A stretch of DNA of 64,000 bases. Origin: Acetobacter aceti NBRC 14818. Its GTDB lineage: Bacteria > Pseudomonadota > Alphaproteobacteria > Acetobacterales > Acetobacteraceae. A model generated the notes under the pieces. It saw only the letters and a list, made by a program, of their open reading frames with translations. It was not told the origin of the DNA and ran no database searches. Below, in pieces: positions 8,558-18,740 of the stretch (position 1 is the stretch's first letter; each line of letters opens with the position of its first letter). The position numbers and the translations under genes were made by a program. The stretch is taken from the NCBI RefSeq assembly GCF_000193495.2, contig NZ_AP023410.1:1302001-1366000 (forward strand), read 5' to 3'.

Positions 8558-9250
8558 ATGACACACAGCACACGGACATCGGTATTGGCTTCAGACCGCA
8601 CAGCCTGTGAGGCCGCCATCGCGGGCCTGCGTAACTCTCTCAACACGGCAGAGTGTTCGGCCACGCCGTTCCGGCACTGGACGCTGTCCAACATTCTGCC
8701 GCAGGAAGCGTGCGAGGCTCTCGTGGCGTGGGAACCGGAAGATAATGCTGTTGCAGGCGATACCGGCGGTCGCCGTGAGACGCGCAACGGCTCCCGTGTT
8801 TTCGTAGAACCGGAAGCCCGGGCGCGGGATGCGCGACTGGATGTGCTGGCCCATATGTTCGACAGCCCGGAAGGACGCTCCGCCGTGGAAGCGCTCTGCG
8901 GCACGAAACTCGATCATACGGCGCTTCGACTTGAACTCAGTCTCGATACGGACGGCTTCTGGCTGGAGCCGCATACCGACATCGGCGCGAAGAAACTGAC
9001 GCTGCTCATTCCGCTGTCCACCCATGATGACGCCGAGCAGTGGGGCACGGACCTGATGAACGCGGAGGGAAAAACCGTTGTCCGCAGCAGTGGCCGCTTC
9101 AATACCGGCACCCTGTTCGTGCCGGGCGACGACACCTGGCATGGCTTCCAGAAACGACCCATCAACGGCCTGCGACGAGGTCTGATCGTCAATTTCGTTG
9201 ATTCAACGTGGCGCGCAACGCAGGAACTGGCTTTCGGCCCGGCGCAGTGA
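8558..9250 (+). CDS. 2-oxoglutarate/Fe(II)-dependent oxygenase-like protein
   Basis: From the ATG at 8558 the product has 230 residues. The iron-binding HxD pair is His139/Asp141 (EPHTDIG), the distal histidine is His195 (DDTWHGF), and Arg206 or Arg207 would bind 2-oxoglutarate: the full facial triad plus co-substrate residue of the double-stranded beta-helix oxygenases. Three ATGs in tandem (8552, 8555, 8558) follow an AAAAGG site; the last two give the better spacing. The core, HTDIGAKKLTLL, resembles HCDSTAKRVTIL in the product at 48254-48898, so the window holds two related oxygenases. The substrate is unknown. It stands alone between the MFS gene and the ETF genes. Confidence 0.72.
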   Translation: MTHSTRTSVLASDRTACEAAIAGLRNSLNTAECSATPFRHWTLSNILPQEACEALVAWEPEDNAVAGDTGGRRETRNGSRVFVEPEARARDARLDVLAHMFDSPEGRSAVEALCGTKLDHTALRLELSLDTDGFWLEPHTDIGAKKLTLLIPLSTHDDAEQWGTDLMNAEGKTVVRSSGRFNTGTLFVPGDDTWHGFQKRPINGLRRGLIVNFVDSTWRATQELAFGPAQ

Positions 9251-9493
9251 GGTGATGTCGCCTGACCAATGAAGCGCGAGACTTTCTGACCTGACACCAG
9301 ACATCAGTGAGTCGACAGTTTTTCTGCCACAGTTGCTTCTGAAACGCCCTCATTCAGGCCTTTCAGAAAGATAAACAGCCTTGGCAAACCGGGACGAACA
9401 CCTTACCCGGACACTTCAATTCATAGACAGCCCGCGAGAAAGCGCCATTCCGCCTTCTTGCCCATGGCATTTTACGATGAGGAACGAGGACCG

Positions 9494-11125
9494 ATGAGCG
9501 AACGCGAGGCGATGGAATTTGATGTCGTCATCGTGGGTGGCGGCCCGGCGGGTCTGGCGGCAGCCATCCGCCTGCGTCAGCTTAACCCCGAAGCCAATGT
9601 CTGCCTGATCGAGAAAGGCAGCGAGATCGGTGCGCATATCGTCTCCGGTGCGGTGATCGAGCCGCGCGCTCTTGAGGAACTGTTCCCCGACTGGCTGGAA
9701 CGCGGCGCTCCCCTGAAGACCCCGGTGACCGAGGAGGAGATGTATTTCCTCACCGAGAAAAAGGGCTTCAAAATTCCGGCGCTCGACCGCGTGATGCCGC
9801 ACCTCGCCAATCACGGGAACTATGTCGTCAGCCTCGGCGATGTCTGCCGCTGGCTGGCCGAGCAGGCGGAAGCGCTCGGCGTCGAGATCTATCCGGGCTT
9901 TGCTGGCGCGGAAGTGCTGATCGAGAAAAACCGCGTGGTGGGCGTGGCGACCGGCGACATGGGCATCACCCGTGACGGCGAGAAAGGCCCGAACTACCAG
10001 CCGGGCATGGAACTGCGCGCGAAATACACGCTGTTCGCGGAAGGCTGCCGTGGCTCCCTCACCAAGCAGGTGATGGAACACTACAACCTGCGCAAAGGCG
10101 TCGATCCGCAGACCTACGGACTTGGCATCAAGGAAGTGTGGGAAATCCCCGCCGAGAACCACCGTCCCGGTCTGGTCGTGCACAGCTTCGGCTGGCCACT
10201 CGATGACAAGACCTATGGCGGCGCATGGCTCTACCATTTTGGCGAGAACCTTGTCTCCTATGGCTTCGTCACGGGTCTCGATTATGAGAATACGTGGCTA
10301 TCGCCGTTCGACGAGATGCAGCGCACGAAGTTGCATCCGGTCTTCCGCAAGCATTTCGAAGGTGGCCGACGTCTGATCTATGGCGCACGCGCCCTGTCCG
10401 AAGGCGGTCTCCAGTCGATCCCGCGCCTCACCTTCCCCGGTGGCGCGCTGCTTGGCGATTCGGCTGGTTTCCTTAACACGCCAAAAATCAAGGGCACGCA
10501 TACGGCGATGAAGTCCGGCATGCTGGCCGCAGAAGCCGTTATCGACGCGATGAAGGCCGACCGGGTTGAACCAGCCGCCTATACGAGCCTTGTCCGTCAG
10601 TCCTGGCTGTATGACGAGCTGAAATCCGCCCGCAATGTCCGTCCGGCCTTCGCCCGCTGGGGCTCCAAGCTGGGCGCGCTTTATGCCGGGTTCGACGCCA
10701 TGGTTCTGCGCGGCAAAGCCCCGTGGACCCTGCATTTCAAACATGCGGATAACGAGACGCTGAAGCCTGCCTCTCTCTGCACGCCGATCGCCTATCCGAA
10801 GCCGGACAACAAGATCACCTTCGACAAGCTTTCCTCGGTGTTTCTGTCGAACACCAACCATGAGGAAGACCAGCCGGTTCACCTCAAGGTCCGCAACATG
10901 GGCTTGTGGAAGACGGTGAACTGGGACGTGTTCCGCTCACCTGAAAGCCGTTACTGCCCGGCGGCGGTCTATGAAGCGGTGGATACGGATACTGAAGCGC
11001 GGCTGGTGATCAACTCCCAGAATTGTGTCCACTGCAAGACCTGCGACATCAAGGACCCGACGCAGAATATCGACTGGTGCACACCAGAAGGAGCCGGTGG
11101 TCCGAATTACCCTGCGGGTATGTGA
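9494..11125 (+). CDS. Electron transfer flavoprotein-ubiquinone oxidoreductase
   Basis: From ATG 9494 (GAGGA just upstream) the product has 543 residues. It begins with an FAD dinucleotide-binding fold (VVIVGGGPAGLAAAIRL) and carries the C-terminal [4Fe-4S] site CVHCKTCDIKDPTQNIDW followed by PEGAGGPNYP, both hallmarks of ETF-QO. The enzyme is monotopic in the inner membrane and moves electrons from reduced ETF to ubiquinone. etfB and etfA follow 116 bases downstream on the same strand, so the full dehydrogenase-ETF-quinone branch is encoded together. An ATG at 9458 is in frame but has no ribosome site. Confidence 0.93.
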   Translation: MSEREAMEFDVVIVGGGPAGLAAAIRLRQLNPEANVCLIEKGSEIGAHIVSGAVIEPRALEELFPDWLERGAPLKTPVTEEEMYFLTEKKGFKIPALDRVMPHLANHGNYVVSLGDVCRWLAEQAEALGVEIYPGFAGAEVLIEKNRVVGVATGDMGITRDGEKGPNYQPGMELRAKYTLFAEGCRGSLTKQVMEHYNLRKGVDPQTYGLGIKEVWEIPAENHRPGLVVHSFGWPLDDKTYGGAWLYHFGENLVSYGFVTGLDYENTWLSPFDEMQRTKLHPVFRKHFEGGRRLIYGARALSEGGLQSIPRLTFPGGALLGDSAGFLNTPKIKGTHTAMKSGMLAAEAVIDAMKADRVEPAAYTSLVRQSWLYDELKSARNVRPAFARWGSKLGALYAGFDAMVLRGKAPWTLHFKHADNETLKPASLCTPIAYPKPDNKITFDKLSSVFLSNTNHEEDQPVHLKVRNMGLWKTVNWDVFRSPESRYCPAAVYEAVDTDTEARLVINSQNCVHCKTCDIKDPTQNIDWCTPEGAGGPNYPAGM

Positions 11126-11241
11126 TTTTTGTCGATAGTACGTTAAGGCAGCCGTCAATTCCGGTGGCCCGATCGCCGGGCGTGGTTCCTGCGCCCACGT
11201 CCGCGCGCGCCACCATCTGCGGGTAGTATGCGAGAGAGACG

Positions 11242-11991
11242 ATGAAGATACTTGTCCCGGTAAAGCGGGTTGTTGATTACAACATCAAGGTTCTCGTCAA
11301 ATCGGACGGCACCGGCGTTGAGACGGCTGGCCTGAAGATGTCGATGAATCCCTTTGACGAAATTGCCGTCGAAGAGGCCGTCCGTCTGCGTGAAAAAGGC
11401 TCTGCGACCGAGGTGATCGCCGTGTCTATCGGTGTCCAGCAGGCACAGGATACGTTGCGTACGGCCATGGCGATGGGTGCCGACCGCTCCATTCTCGTTC
11501 TCTCGGAAGAAAGCCCGGAGCCTCTGGCTGTCGCCAAGGTGCTGAAGGCGATCGTCGAGAAAGAGAAGCCGGACCTCGTCTTCCTTGGCAAGCAGGCCAT
11601 CGACGACGACATGAATGCGACGGGCCAGATGCTCGCCGGTCTGCTCGGCTGGGGTCAGGGCACCTTCGCCAGCAAGGTCGAAATCGTGGATGGTCGTGCG
11701 GAAGTCACCCGTGAAGTCGATGGCGGCACCGAGACAGTGTCGCTCGCCGTTCCGGCCATCGTCACGGCGGACCTGCGTCTCAACGAGCCGCGTTATGCTT
11801 CCCTGCCGAACATCATGAAGGCCAAGAAGAAGCCGCTTGAGACGATTCAGGCTGCGGACCTTGGCGTGGACATGACCCGTCGCCTGACGACGGTTTCCGT
11901 GGCTGAGCCGCCGACCCGCAAGGCTGGCATCAAGGTCGGCTCCGTGGCCGAACTGGTCGAGAAACTGCGCAACGAAGCGAAGGTGATCTGA
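11242..11991 (+). CDS. etfB: Electron transfer flavoprotein beta subunit
   Basis: 249 residues, starting [14 protein letters not shown], typical of EtfB. It also has the [10 protein letters not shown] segment and the conserved [20 protein letters not shown] region, which is the recognition loop that docks acyl-CoA dehydrogenases in characterised ETFs. EtfB binds AMP structurally and forms a heterodimer with EtfA that carries electrons from flavin dehydrogenases to ETF-QO. A GAGAGA stretch precedes the start. The stop is two bases before the etfA start, so the two subunits are co-translated. Confidence 0.95.
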   Translation: MKILVPVKRVVDYNIKVLVKSDGTGVETAGLKMSMNPFDEIAVEEAVRLREKGSATEVIAVSIGVQQAQDTLRTAMAMGADRSILVLSEESPEPLAVAKVLKAIVEKEKPDLVFLGKQAIDDDMNATGQMLAGLLGWGQGTFASKVEIVDGRAEVTREVDGGTETVSLAVPAIVTADLRLNEPRYASLPNIMKAKKKPLETIQAADLGVDMTRRLTTVSVAEPPTRKAGIKVGSVAELVEKLRNEAKVI

Positions 11992-11993
11992 TC

Positions 11994-12929
11994 ATGACCG
12001 TTCTTGTTCTTGTCGAGACCGAAGCCGGTCAGATCCGTCAGGCTTCCCGTTCCGCCATTACCGCTGCCACCAAGCTGGGCGATGTCCACGCTCTGGTCGT
12101 AGGCAATGCAGCCGACGCCGAAGCGGCAGCCGCTCTCGCCGCCAAGGTGCCGGGCGTGGCCAAGGTGCTGAAGGCCGGTGCCGACGTGCTGGCCCATGAA
12201 CTGGCCGAGCCTGTGGCCGACCTGATCGTCTCGCTGGCAGGCGATTACAGCCACATCGTCGCCGCTTCCACGGCTGTCGGCAAAAACGTCCTGCCCCGCG
12301 CAGCAGCACTGCTCGACGTTCAGCCGATCCCTGACGTGATGGCTATCGTCGATGCCGATACGTTCGTTCGTCCGATCTATGCGGGCAACGCGCTGGCGAC
12401 GGTGAAGTCCTCGGATGCGAAGAAAGTTCTGACTATCCGTGCGACCAACTTCGATCCGGCTCCGGCTGAGGGTGGTTCCGCTTCTGTCGATGCGGTCAAC
12501 GTAACGGTTCAGGACACGGTTTCCCGCTTCGTTTCCGAGCACACACCGACCAGCGACCGTCCGGAACTCGAGTCGGCTCGCGTGATCGTTTCCGGTGGTC
12601 GTGGTCTGGGCAGCGCCGAGAACTTCCAGTCCGTGCTCGCGCCGCTGGCCGACAAGCTTGGAGCCGCCATTGGCGCTTCCCGCGTGGCGGTCGATTCCGG
12701 TTACGCCGAGAACGACTGTCAGGTCGGTCAGACCGGCAAGATCGTCGCTCCTGAGCTGTATATTGCTGTCGGTATTTCCGGTGCGATCCAGCATCTCGCC
12801 GGTATGAAGGACAGCAAGGTGATCGTGGCGATCAACAAGGATGCTGAGGCTCCAATGCTTCAGGTTGCGGACTACGCCCTTGTTGGCGACCTGTTCGAGG
12901 TCGTGCCGGAACTGGCCAAGGCTCTCTGA
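11994..12929 (+). CDS. etfA: Electron transfer flavoprotein alpha subunit
   Basis: 311 residues. The C-terminal FAD-binding domain shows [13 protein letters not shown], the [11 protein letters not shown] stretch, [20 protein letters not shown] and [21 protein letters not shown], all signatures of EtfA. It binds the redox-active FAD and pairs with EtfB. Its C-terminus (PELAKAL) is followed within 30 bases by a strong terminator, so etfBA, perhaps with the upstream ETF-QO gene, form one unit. Confidence 0.95.
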   Translation: MTVLVLVETEAGQIRQASRSAITAATKLGDVHALVVGNAADAEAAAALAAKVPGVAKVLKAGADVLAHELAEPVADLIVSLAGDYSHIVAASTAVGKNVLPRAAALLDVQPIPDVMAIVDADTFVRPIYAGNALATVKSSDAKKVLTIRATNFDPAPAEGGSASVDAVNVTVQDTVSRFVSEHTPTSDRPELESARVIVSGGRGLGSAENFQSVLAPLADKLGAAIGASRVAVDSGYAENDCQVGQTGKIVAPELYIAVGISGAIQHLAGMKDSKVIVAINKDAEAPMLQVADYALVGDLFEVVPELAKAL

Positions 12930-12957
12930 GAGCCGGTCAATTTCCTGATATTTTATG

Positions 12958-12991
12958 AAAGCCCCACACTTTGTCCGGTGGGGCTTTTTTT
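12958..12991 (+). terminator. Rho-independent terminator after etfA
   Basis: AAAGCCCCAC at 12958-12967 pairs with GTGGGGCTTT at 12978-12987 and runs into a T7 tract. The stem is GC-rich, the loop about ten bases, and the position 29 bases after the etfA stop is ideal. Confidence 0.88.
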
Positions 12992-13128
12992 AGGGGCGCA
13001 TGAACCCGAGCAAGGGAAACAGTCGATACAAACCGACTGTCCCTGTCCAGAATCAGGACAACTTGTTAACGGGTGATTGACTTCGACAAGGCACACTGAC
13101 GGCAGTTCCACAGGATCAGCCCGGCGTC

Positions 13129-15486
13129 ATGTCTGAGAATCTTCCAGAATTTACTGGCTACAATTTCACCTTCGCGTTTGGTGCATTAATTCTCTGCACC
13201 CTGACCATGCTGATCGCAGTGCGGATGATCTGTCGCGCTGCCATGGTCAAAGGCCGCTCCCACCAGAAAAGGCTGCTTTTCAGCGCCTGCATTGCCGGAA
13301 ACGGTGTATGGGCCACGCATTTCGTCGCCATGCTGGGCTGCGCAAACAGTATGGCGACGACCTATAATGTGCCGCTGACGATCCTGTCCATGTTCGTCGC
13401 CATGGGACTGTTTGTCCCGACATGGTGGAGCGAGTGCCGGACGCCTAACCGGTCACGCTCTCCCCGCACAGCGCTTCTCATGACCATAACGGTCGGGAGT
13501 ATGCATTATATCGGCATAGCCGCCAGGGGAGACACAGGACTGGAGGCCATTCCACCTGTCTGGATTATTCTCTCCCTGACAGTCGGTTTCGCCTTTTTCT
13601 ATGCGGGAACCCTTCTCCTGCGCCAGCAGCGTGGGCGCAAGAGATCCCTAGCTGCGATCGCATGGGTTCTTGGCATATGCTCCCTGCATTTCATGGGCAT
13701 GCCCGATGCGTATCTCTCCCACGAAACAATGGGAGACATGCCACAGCATATCGCTTCTCTTTCCCTTGCCGAAACGGTCGGAGCAGGCGCGTCAACTTTT
13801 TTCGCTCTGGCCTGTATTTTTCTTCTGCTCGAATATCAGTCGGCGAGGCGGAAAATCGAGGACAGCACACGCGCACGCAGCTTTGCCGATGCTGCCCTCG
13901 AAGGACTTGTCGTCACAACCGGAAGCGTTGTGCTTGATGCCAACAGCGCATTCTGGAACCTTGCAGGAACAAGATCCAACGCGACCTATCATCTGAAGAA
14001 CTTTTTCCCGGTTCTGGCAACCGAAGAGATTGTTCAGAAGCTGATCAAGAAAGAGACTCCCCGTGAAATCCAGATGATCCGGCACGATGGAGAACGTATT
14101 CCCGTTGAAGTCTATGCCCGCGAAAGTTCCTGGCGCGGCAAACCGCGAACCATTCTTGCGATTATCGATCTTCGTGCACGCAAGGAAACTGAAGCTACGA
14201 TCAAGGAGCTTGCCATCACGGACATGCTGACCGGGATCGGCAACCGTTCCTTTTTTGTCGCCAGTCTTACCGATCTCCTTCAGGATAAAACCCGAAACAA
14301 TCCGGTCGTCGTCTTTCTTGTGGATATTGATCGTTTCAAGAATATCAACGAGACCTGCGGACATGCCATGGGCGACAAGGTTCTGTCCCATATCGCAAAA
14401 CGTCTCCAGCTTCTCGTCCCACAGGACGCCATCATGGCGCGTATCGCCGGAGATGAATTTGCTGTGGCCTGTGTGCTCAGCCCGGATGATGTGACGGATT
14501 TCGCTTCCTATCTGGCCCTGGAACTGAAAATTCCACTGCCTGACGGACATGACGAGCTGCCGGTTTCCGTGAGCGTCGGTTTCGCCGTATCTGACGACGA
14601 CATGCAGGATGGTGGGCAGCTTCTGCATTGTTCAGGCATCGCTCTTCTGGCGGCCAAACAGTCCGGGCGCGGGAATGTGCGTGAATATGATAGATCTTTT
14701 GACAGTTCTATACAGAATCGCATTCGTCTTGAGCGTGAAATACAGCTTGGCCTTGAACGAAATGAATTCTTTCTCGAATATCAGCCAATCATGTCGACCC
14801 TTGACCGCAGGCTGGTCGGATATGAAGCACTGCTTCGCTGGCAGCATCCTGAACGTGGCCGGGTTCCGCCTGATCAGTTCATCGGGATTGCGGAAGATTG
14901 CGGACTGATCGCCCAGCTTGGCGCCTGGGTCGTGCGCAAGGCCTGTCGTGATGCAGCCGGATGGGAAAACGGACTGAATGTATCGGTCAATGTTTCCCCT
15001 ATCCAGTTTACGACATCCGATCTGCCGAACGTCATCAAGGCCGCACTTGACGATGCCGGGCTCGAAGCGAAACGACTCAGCATCGAAATTACCGAAAACA
15101 CCTTTCTTCAGGGGAAACAGAATATTGAAGTCCTGAAAGCGCTTCGCACTCTTGGTGTCGGTATCGTCATGGATGACTTTGGAACGGGATATTCAAGTCT
15201 CAGCTATCTGCGGGATTTTCAGTTCGACAAGGTGAAGATCGACCGTTCCTTTATCTGGGACATGCTGAATCAGCCTCATTCAGCTGCTATCGTGGACGCG
15301 ATCCTGTCTCTCGGTCATGGTCTGGGGGTCGATATCGTTGCCGAAGGAATCGAGACTGCCGAGCAACTGGCCTATCTGGAAGAACGGTCATGTTCGCTGG
15401 TTCAGGGATATTTCATAGGCAGGCCAAGCCAGACCATTGCCGAGCGTCCCAGGACTGAAGTGCTGGAATCCTCCGTAGCTGCGTAA
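13129..15486 (+). CDS. MHYT sensor with GGDEF and EAL domains (cyclic-di-GMP turnover)
   Basis: 785 residues. The N-terminal seven-helix MHYT domain shows ATHFVAML, SMHYIG and SLHFMGMP, the repeated metal-ligand motifs thought to sense oxygen, CO or NO through copper. A PAS-like linker follows, then a GGDEF domain whose signature reads AGDEF (RIAGDEF), with no RxxD inhibitory site five residues before it. The C-terminal EAL domain looks complete: YEALLRW, NVSPIQF, EITEN, DDFGTGYSSLSYL, KIDRSF, VAEGIET and QGYFIGRP. The likely net activity is phosphodiesterase; cyclase activity is uncertain because of the G-to-A change, though some AGDEF proteins are active. It is a single gene with a gap on both sides. 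Confidence 0.88.
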   Translation: MSENLPEFTGYNFTFAFGALILCTLTMLIAVRMICRAAMVKGRSHQKRLLFSACIAGNGVWATHFVAMLGCANSMATTYNVPLTILSMFVAMGLFVPTWWSECRTPNRSRSPRTALLMTITVGSMHYIGIAARGDTGLEAIPPVWIILSLTVGFAFFYAGTLLLRQQRGRKRSLAAIAWVLGICSLHFMGMPDAYLSHETMGDMPQHIASLSLAETVGAGASTFFALACIFLLLEYQSARRKIEDSTRARSFADAALEGLVVTTGSVVLDANSAFWNLAGTRSNATYHLKNFFPVLATEEIVQKLIKKETPREIQMIRHDGERIPVEVYARESSWRGKPRTILAIIDLRARKETEATIKELAITDMLTGIGNRSFFVASLTDLLQDKTRNNPVVVFLVDIDRFKNINETCGHAMGDKVLSHIAKRLQLLVPQDAIMARIAGDEFAVACVLSPDDVTDFASYLALELKIPLPDGHDELPVSVSVGFAVSDDDMQDGGQLLHCSGIALLAAKQSGRGNVREYDRSFDSSIQNRIRLEREIQLGLERNEFFLEYQPIMSTLDRRLVGYEALLRWQHPERGRVPPDQFIGIAEDCGLIAQLGAWVVRKACRDAAGWENGLNVSVNVSPIQFTTSDLPNVIKAALDDAGLEAKRLSIEITENTFLQGKQNIEVLKALRTLGVGIVMDDFGTGYSSLSYLRDFQFDKVKIDRSFIWDMLNQPHSAAIVDAILSLGHGLGVDIVAEGIETAEQLAYLEERSCSLVQGYFIGRPSQTIAERPRTEVLESSVAA

Positions 15487-15710
15487 AGGGTCTTCAATCA
15501 CTCCTTGACATGAAGAACGATGGCTATCCTCTGCGGAAACTGGCACATGAGAACCAAGCCTGTTTAGGATGAAAACAGAAAAAGAACGCCTCCAGGTACG
15601 ACACTTAACGAAAGTGCCTACTCTGCCGAAATTACGAACGTTCGACAGAACCGCACCTTTGAGTAGTATGCTCTGACCAGCACTCGTCACTCAGGCCAGA
15701 GTATACTTCA

Positions 15711-16928
15711 TTGATCCAAGATACACAGTATCATCCCCTGAATCCTGATAGCCTCCGACAGGTTCTGTCGGATCTACCCTCTCTGGCAATTCGTCTTGGT
15801 GGCGCTCCTTCCGACTGGAACATTCGTGAAGTCAGCGATGGCAATCTCAATAGTGTCTGGCTTGTCCACGGTCCTTCTGGTTCTCTCTGCGCCAAACAGT
15901 CCCTCCCCCATGTGAGGGTCGATCCTTCATGGAAAATGCCCCTTGACCGAACGACTTTCGAAGCCGGATGGCTACAGGCCGTTGCACCGCTGGTGCCTGA
16001 CATGGTTCCTGAATTCCTTCATTTTGATCCTCAGCTTTTCCTTCTGGTGACAGCCTGTCTCGATGATCACGTCACTTTCACCGAGGCTCTTGCGAAAGGT
16101 ATGGATCCGGCCCCAGTCGCCAGCCAGATCGGTCGTTTTGTTGCTCAAACTACTTTTCATACCTCATGGCGCGGTGGGCCATTTGAGAATATGGCGCGTC
16201 TCGAAGGGTTTTTCTCGGGCAATACAACCCTGACCCGTATTACAGTCGATCTGGTGCTGACAGATCCCTATCACGATCACCCTCGAAACCATTATCACCC
16301 AGCGCTAAAACCACTGGTGAATCAGCTTCATATCGATCCAGCCATCCATCGCTCGGTCTGTCACATGCAGTCGCAGTTTTTCACGGCCCGTGAGGCTCTG
16401 CTTCATGGCGATCTGCACAGTGGCTCCGTCATGGTCGACCGCAACGGTGCGTCCGTGATTGATGGTGAGTTTTCCTGCATCGGACCGATCGGCTTTGATT
16501 GCGGTATGTTTGTCGCCAGTCTGATACTCGCTTCTTTTGCCGCCCCGACCGAAGCACGACGCAACCAGATCCGTCAGGCAGCCCCCATCTTCCATCAAAG
16601 TTTTCTCAAGGCTTACTGTGACGAATGGCTTCACAGTGACGCAAAAACCGACCTCGCTCCGGCTTTTCTAACTCGCGATGATGCTGCTGAAATTCAACGT
16701 CAGCAACAAGAAGAATGTGATCGCATCACCACCGATACGGCCGGGTTTGCAGCTATGGAAATCATTCGCAGGCTGACCGGATATGCTCATACTTCCCATT
16801 TCGACAATCTGCCGGAAACAGAAAAAGGTCAGAAGCAATATCAGGCTCTTTCTTTTGCAATACAGCTTCTTTCCGATTTGAAGACAGCTCCAGAAAACCT
16901 TTTCCCGCATGGAAAGACAGCCCTCTGA
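15711..16928 (+). CDS. mtnK: S-methyl-5-thioribose kinase-like protein
   Basis: 405 residues of the aminoglycoside-phosphotransferase fold. The ATP-binding segment SDGNLNSVWLV, the catalytic loop LLHGDLHSGSVMV with its Asp, and the metal site VIDGEF...GPIGFDCG correspond closely to MTR kinase (DGNLN, HGDLHTGS, GPMGFD). That enzyme phosphorylates 5-methylthioribose in methionine salvage. The frame has no ATG until residue 70 and meets a stop upstream at 15660, so TTG at 15711 is the only sensible start. No other mtn gene is nearby. The metal motif has DGEF where DPEF is usual, so a related sugar kinase is possible. Confidence 0.72.
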   Translation: MIQDTQYHPLNPDSLRQVLSDLPSLAIRLGGAPSDWNIREVSDGNLNSVWLVHGPSGSLCAKQSLPHVRVDPSWKMPLDRTTFEAGWLQAVAPLVPDMVPEFLHFDPQLFLLVTACLDDHVTFTEALAKGMDPAPVASQIGRFVAQTTFHTSWRGGPFENMARLEGFFSGNTTLTRITVDLVLTDPYHDHPRNHYHPALKPLVNQLHIDPAIHRSVCHMQSQFFTAREALLHGDLHSGSVMVDRNGASVIDGEFSCIGPIGFDCGMFVASLILASFAAPTEARRNQIRQAAPIFHQSFLKAYCDEWLHSDAKTDLAPAFLTRDDAAEIQRQQQEECDRITTDTAGFAAMEIIRRLTGYAHTSHFDNLPETEKGQKQYQALSFAIQLLSDLKTAPENLFPHGKTAL

Positions 16929-17009
16929 AGAAAGGCAGGGCAATCTCTCCTGTCGCAACAGGCTTTTAACCAGCTTTCGGTAAGAGAAGACTCATAAAAG
17001 GAGTCTGCC

Positions 17010-18740
17010 ATGCCCGCTCTCGATGCCCCTATGCCAGCGATGTCTCAGGAACTCGCGACCTGCCTTGCTGAAGCGCGCGTATTCGAGAAACTGGGCGATA
17101 TGGCAGGAGTGAGAAGAACTGCCCTGACACATCTGGCGCGTTTTCCACGCGAACCGGCTGTTCTGGCTCTTCTGGGGCGCGCTGAGTTACTGCTTGGTCG
17201 TCCGGCATGCGCGTTGGCACCTCTTGCCCGCAGCGCCCGCCTGACCAACCATTTCATTTTCTACCTTCTGCAAGCAGACTGTTTAAAAAAACTCGGCCGC
17301 CTTCAGGAGCAGCAGGAAACTCTTGAGCGAGCTGCCCTGTGGATGCCTCAGACCGGCACCGCCTATTTTATGGCAGGCATCGCATTTGAAGGCATCAGGG
17401 AAACAGATCGCGCCATCCGTTTCTACAGGCAGGCTTTGACGACACTCCCCAATGAAGCGGCCCTTCAACACCGCCTCGGCCGTGCATTAGTAGAAAAAGG
17501 GGAAACCATCGGAGCGCTCCATTATCTTGAGCAGGCTCTGGCAACCCATCCGGACGATCCAAATTATCTTGTCGATTTCAGTGTCGCTCTTGAACATGCC
17601 GGAAGGCTTGAAGAAGCCCTGACGACAATTGAAAAAGCTCTTGCCCTTCAGCCGGACAATCCGGAAGCCATCCACAACCGGGGTCATCTTCTTTTCAATC
17701 TGAATCGTTCAGCCGAAGCTCTCGCCGTATTTGATGAGGCGCTGGCGACAGGACGTGACTGTTCCAAAACCCGTTTTTCCCGCGGAGTCAGTCTGCTCAA
17801 GCTCGGACGCTTCAAGGAAGGATGGGCTGATTACGAAAGCAGATGGAAAACCTCACAAACGCTTCCATCCAACCTCCCGGCCCCATTATGGCAGGGAGAA
17901 TCTCTTAAGGGATGTCACATCCTGCTTCATGCAGAACAGGGTTTTGGAGATTCGCTTCAATTCATCCGTTTTGCACCGCAACTTGCAGCACAGGGCGCTA
18001 TCGTAACCGTTCTGGCGCCTCCGCCTTTGCAGAGGCTTTTCACGACAGTTGTCGGTGTAAGCCATAGTGTGACGGACCTGCCAGCCAACGCACATTTCGA
18101 CTATCACTGTCCGCTTGCCAGTCTGCCGCATCGCATAGGGCTTACGCAGGAAACCATTCCCTCTGCCCCTTACTTTTCTGTTCCGCCGGAAGAGGCCTCG
18201 CGACAGGGCGGTCCCATCCGGCGTCTCATGTGGGCAGGCAAGCGCCCCGCCCGGCGTGTCGTCGGGCTTGTCTGGTCGGGCGCTCCCCGTCCATCGCATG
18301 TCGAAGCCCATGCTATCGACCAGAGGCGCTCCATGCCGCTCACCGAACTCGCGCCTCTGTTTGAAGTGCCTGATACGGTTTTTGTCAGCTTCCAGATGAA
18401 CGGTGCTGAACAAATCGCGGAAGCAGCCCTACCCATTCATGATGGCACCCACGATATCAGGGATTTTGCCGACACGGCCGCCCGGCTTCTTGGCATTGAT
18501 CTCCTGATTTGCGTGGACACATCAATTGCGCATCTTGCGGGTGGCCTCGGTCTGCCAGTGTGGATGATGTCCCGCTTTGACGGCTGTTGGCGCTGGCTGG
18601 AACAGCGTAGCGATACGCCCTGGTATCCCACCATGAAGATTTTCCGTCAGCCCAGACCGGGAGACTGGGCCGGTCTCGTCAACGTGCTGAAAGAGGAGCT
18701 GAAAGCTTACATGCCAGATACATTGGCTGCGGTATCGTAA
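17010..18740 (+). CDS. Tetratricopeptide-repeat protein with C-terminal glycosyltransferase-like domain
   Basis: 576 residues from an ATG preceded by an excellent AAAGGAG site. Roughly residues 20-280 are tandem TPR units (for example EALTTIEKALALQPDNPEAI). The C-terminal 290 residues contain LLHAEQGFGDSLQFIRFAP, GLVWSGAP, a RSMPLTELAPLF element and LICVDTSIAHLAGGLGLPVW, the signature of TPR-linked glycosyltransferases related to GT9/GT41. No signal peptide or membrane segment is seen, so it is probably cytoplasmic. Proteins of this type often modify flagellin or surface glycans; no target is encoded beside it. Confidence 0.78.
   Translation: MPALDAPMPAMSQELATCLAEARVFEKLGDMAGVRRTALTHLARFPREPAVLALLGRAELLLGRPACALAPLARSARLTNHFIFYLLQADCLKKLGRLQEQQETLERAALWMPQTGTAYFMAGIAFEGIRETDRAIRFYRQALTTLPNEAALQHRLGRALVEKGETIGALHYLEQALATHPDDPNYLVDFSVALEHAGRLEEALTTIEKALALQPDNPEAIHNRGHLLFNLNRSAEALAVFDEALATGRDCSKTRFSRGVSLLKLGRFKEGWADYESRWKTSQTLPSNLPAPLWQGESLKGCHILLHAEQGFGDSLQFIRFAPQLAAQGAIVTVLAPPPLQRLFTTVVGVSHSVTDLPANAHFDYHCPLASLPHRIGLTQETIPSAPYFSVPPEEASRQGGPIRRLMWAGKRPARRVVGLVWSGAPRPSHVEAHAIDQRRSMPLTELAPLFEVPDTVFVSFQMNGAEQIAEAALPIHDGTHDIRDFADTAARLLGIDLLICVDTSIAHLAGGLGLPVWMMSRFDGCWRWLEQRSDTPWYPTMKIFRQPRPGDWAGLVNVLKEELKAYMPDTLAAVS

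Noticed and set aside
15487..15710. Possible SAM-type riboswitch before the mtnK-like gene
   Set aside because: No paired P1-P4 core or kink-turn could be found by eye, and the TTGACA at 15505 has no well-spaced -10 partner.
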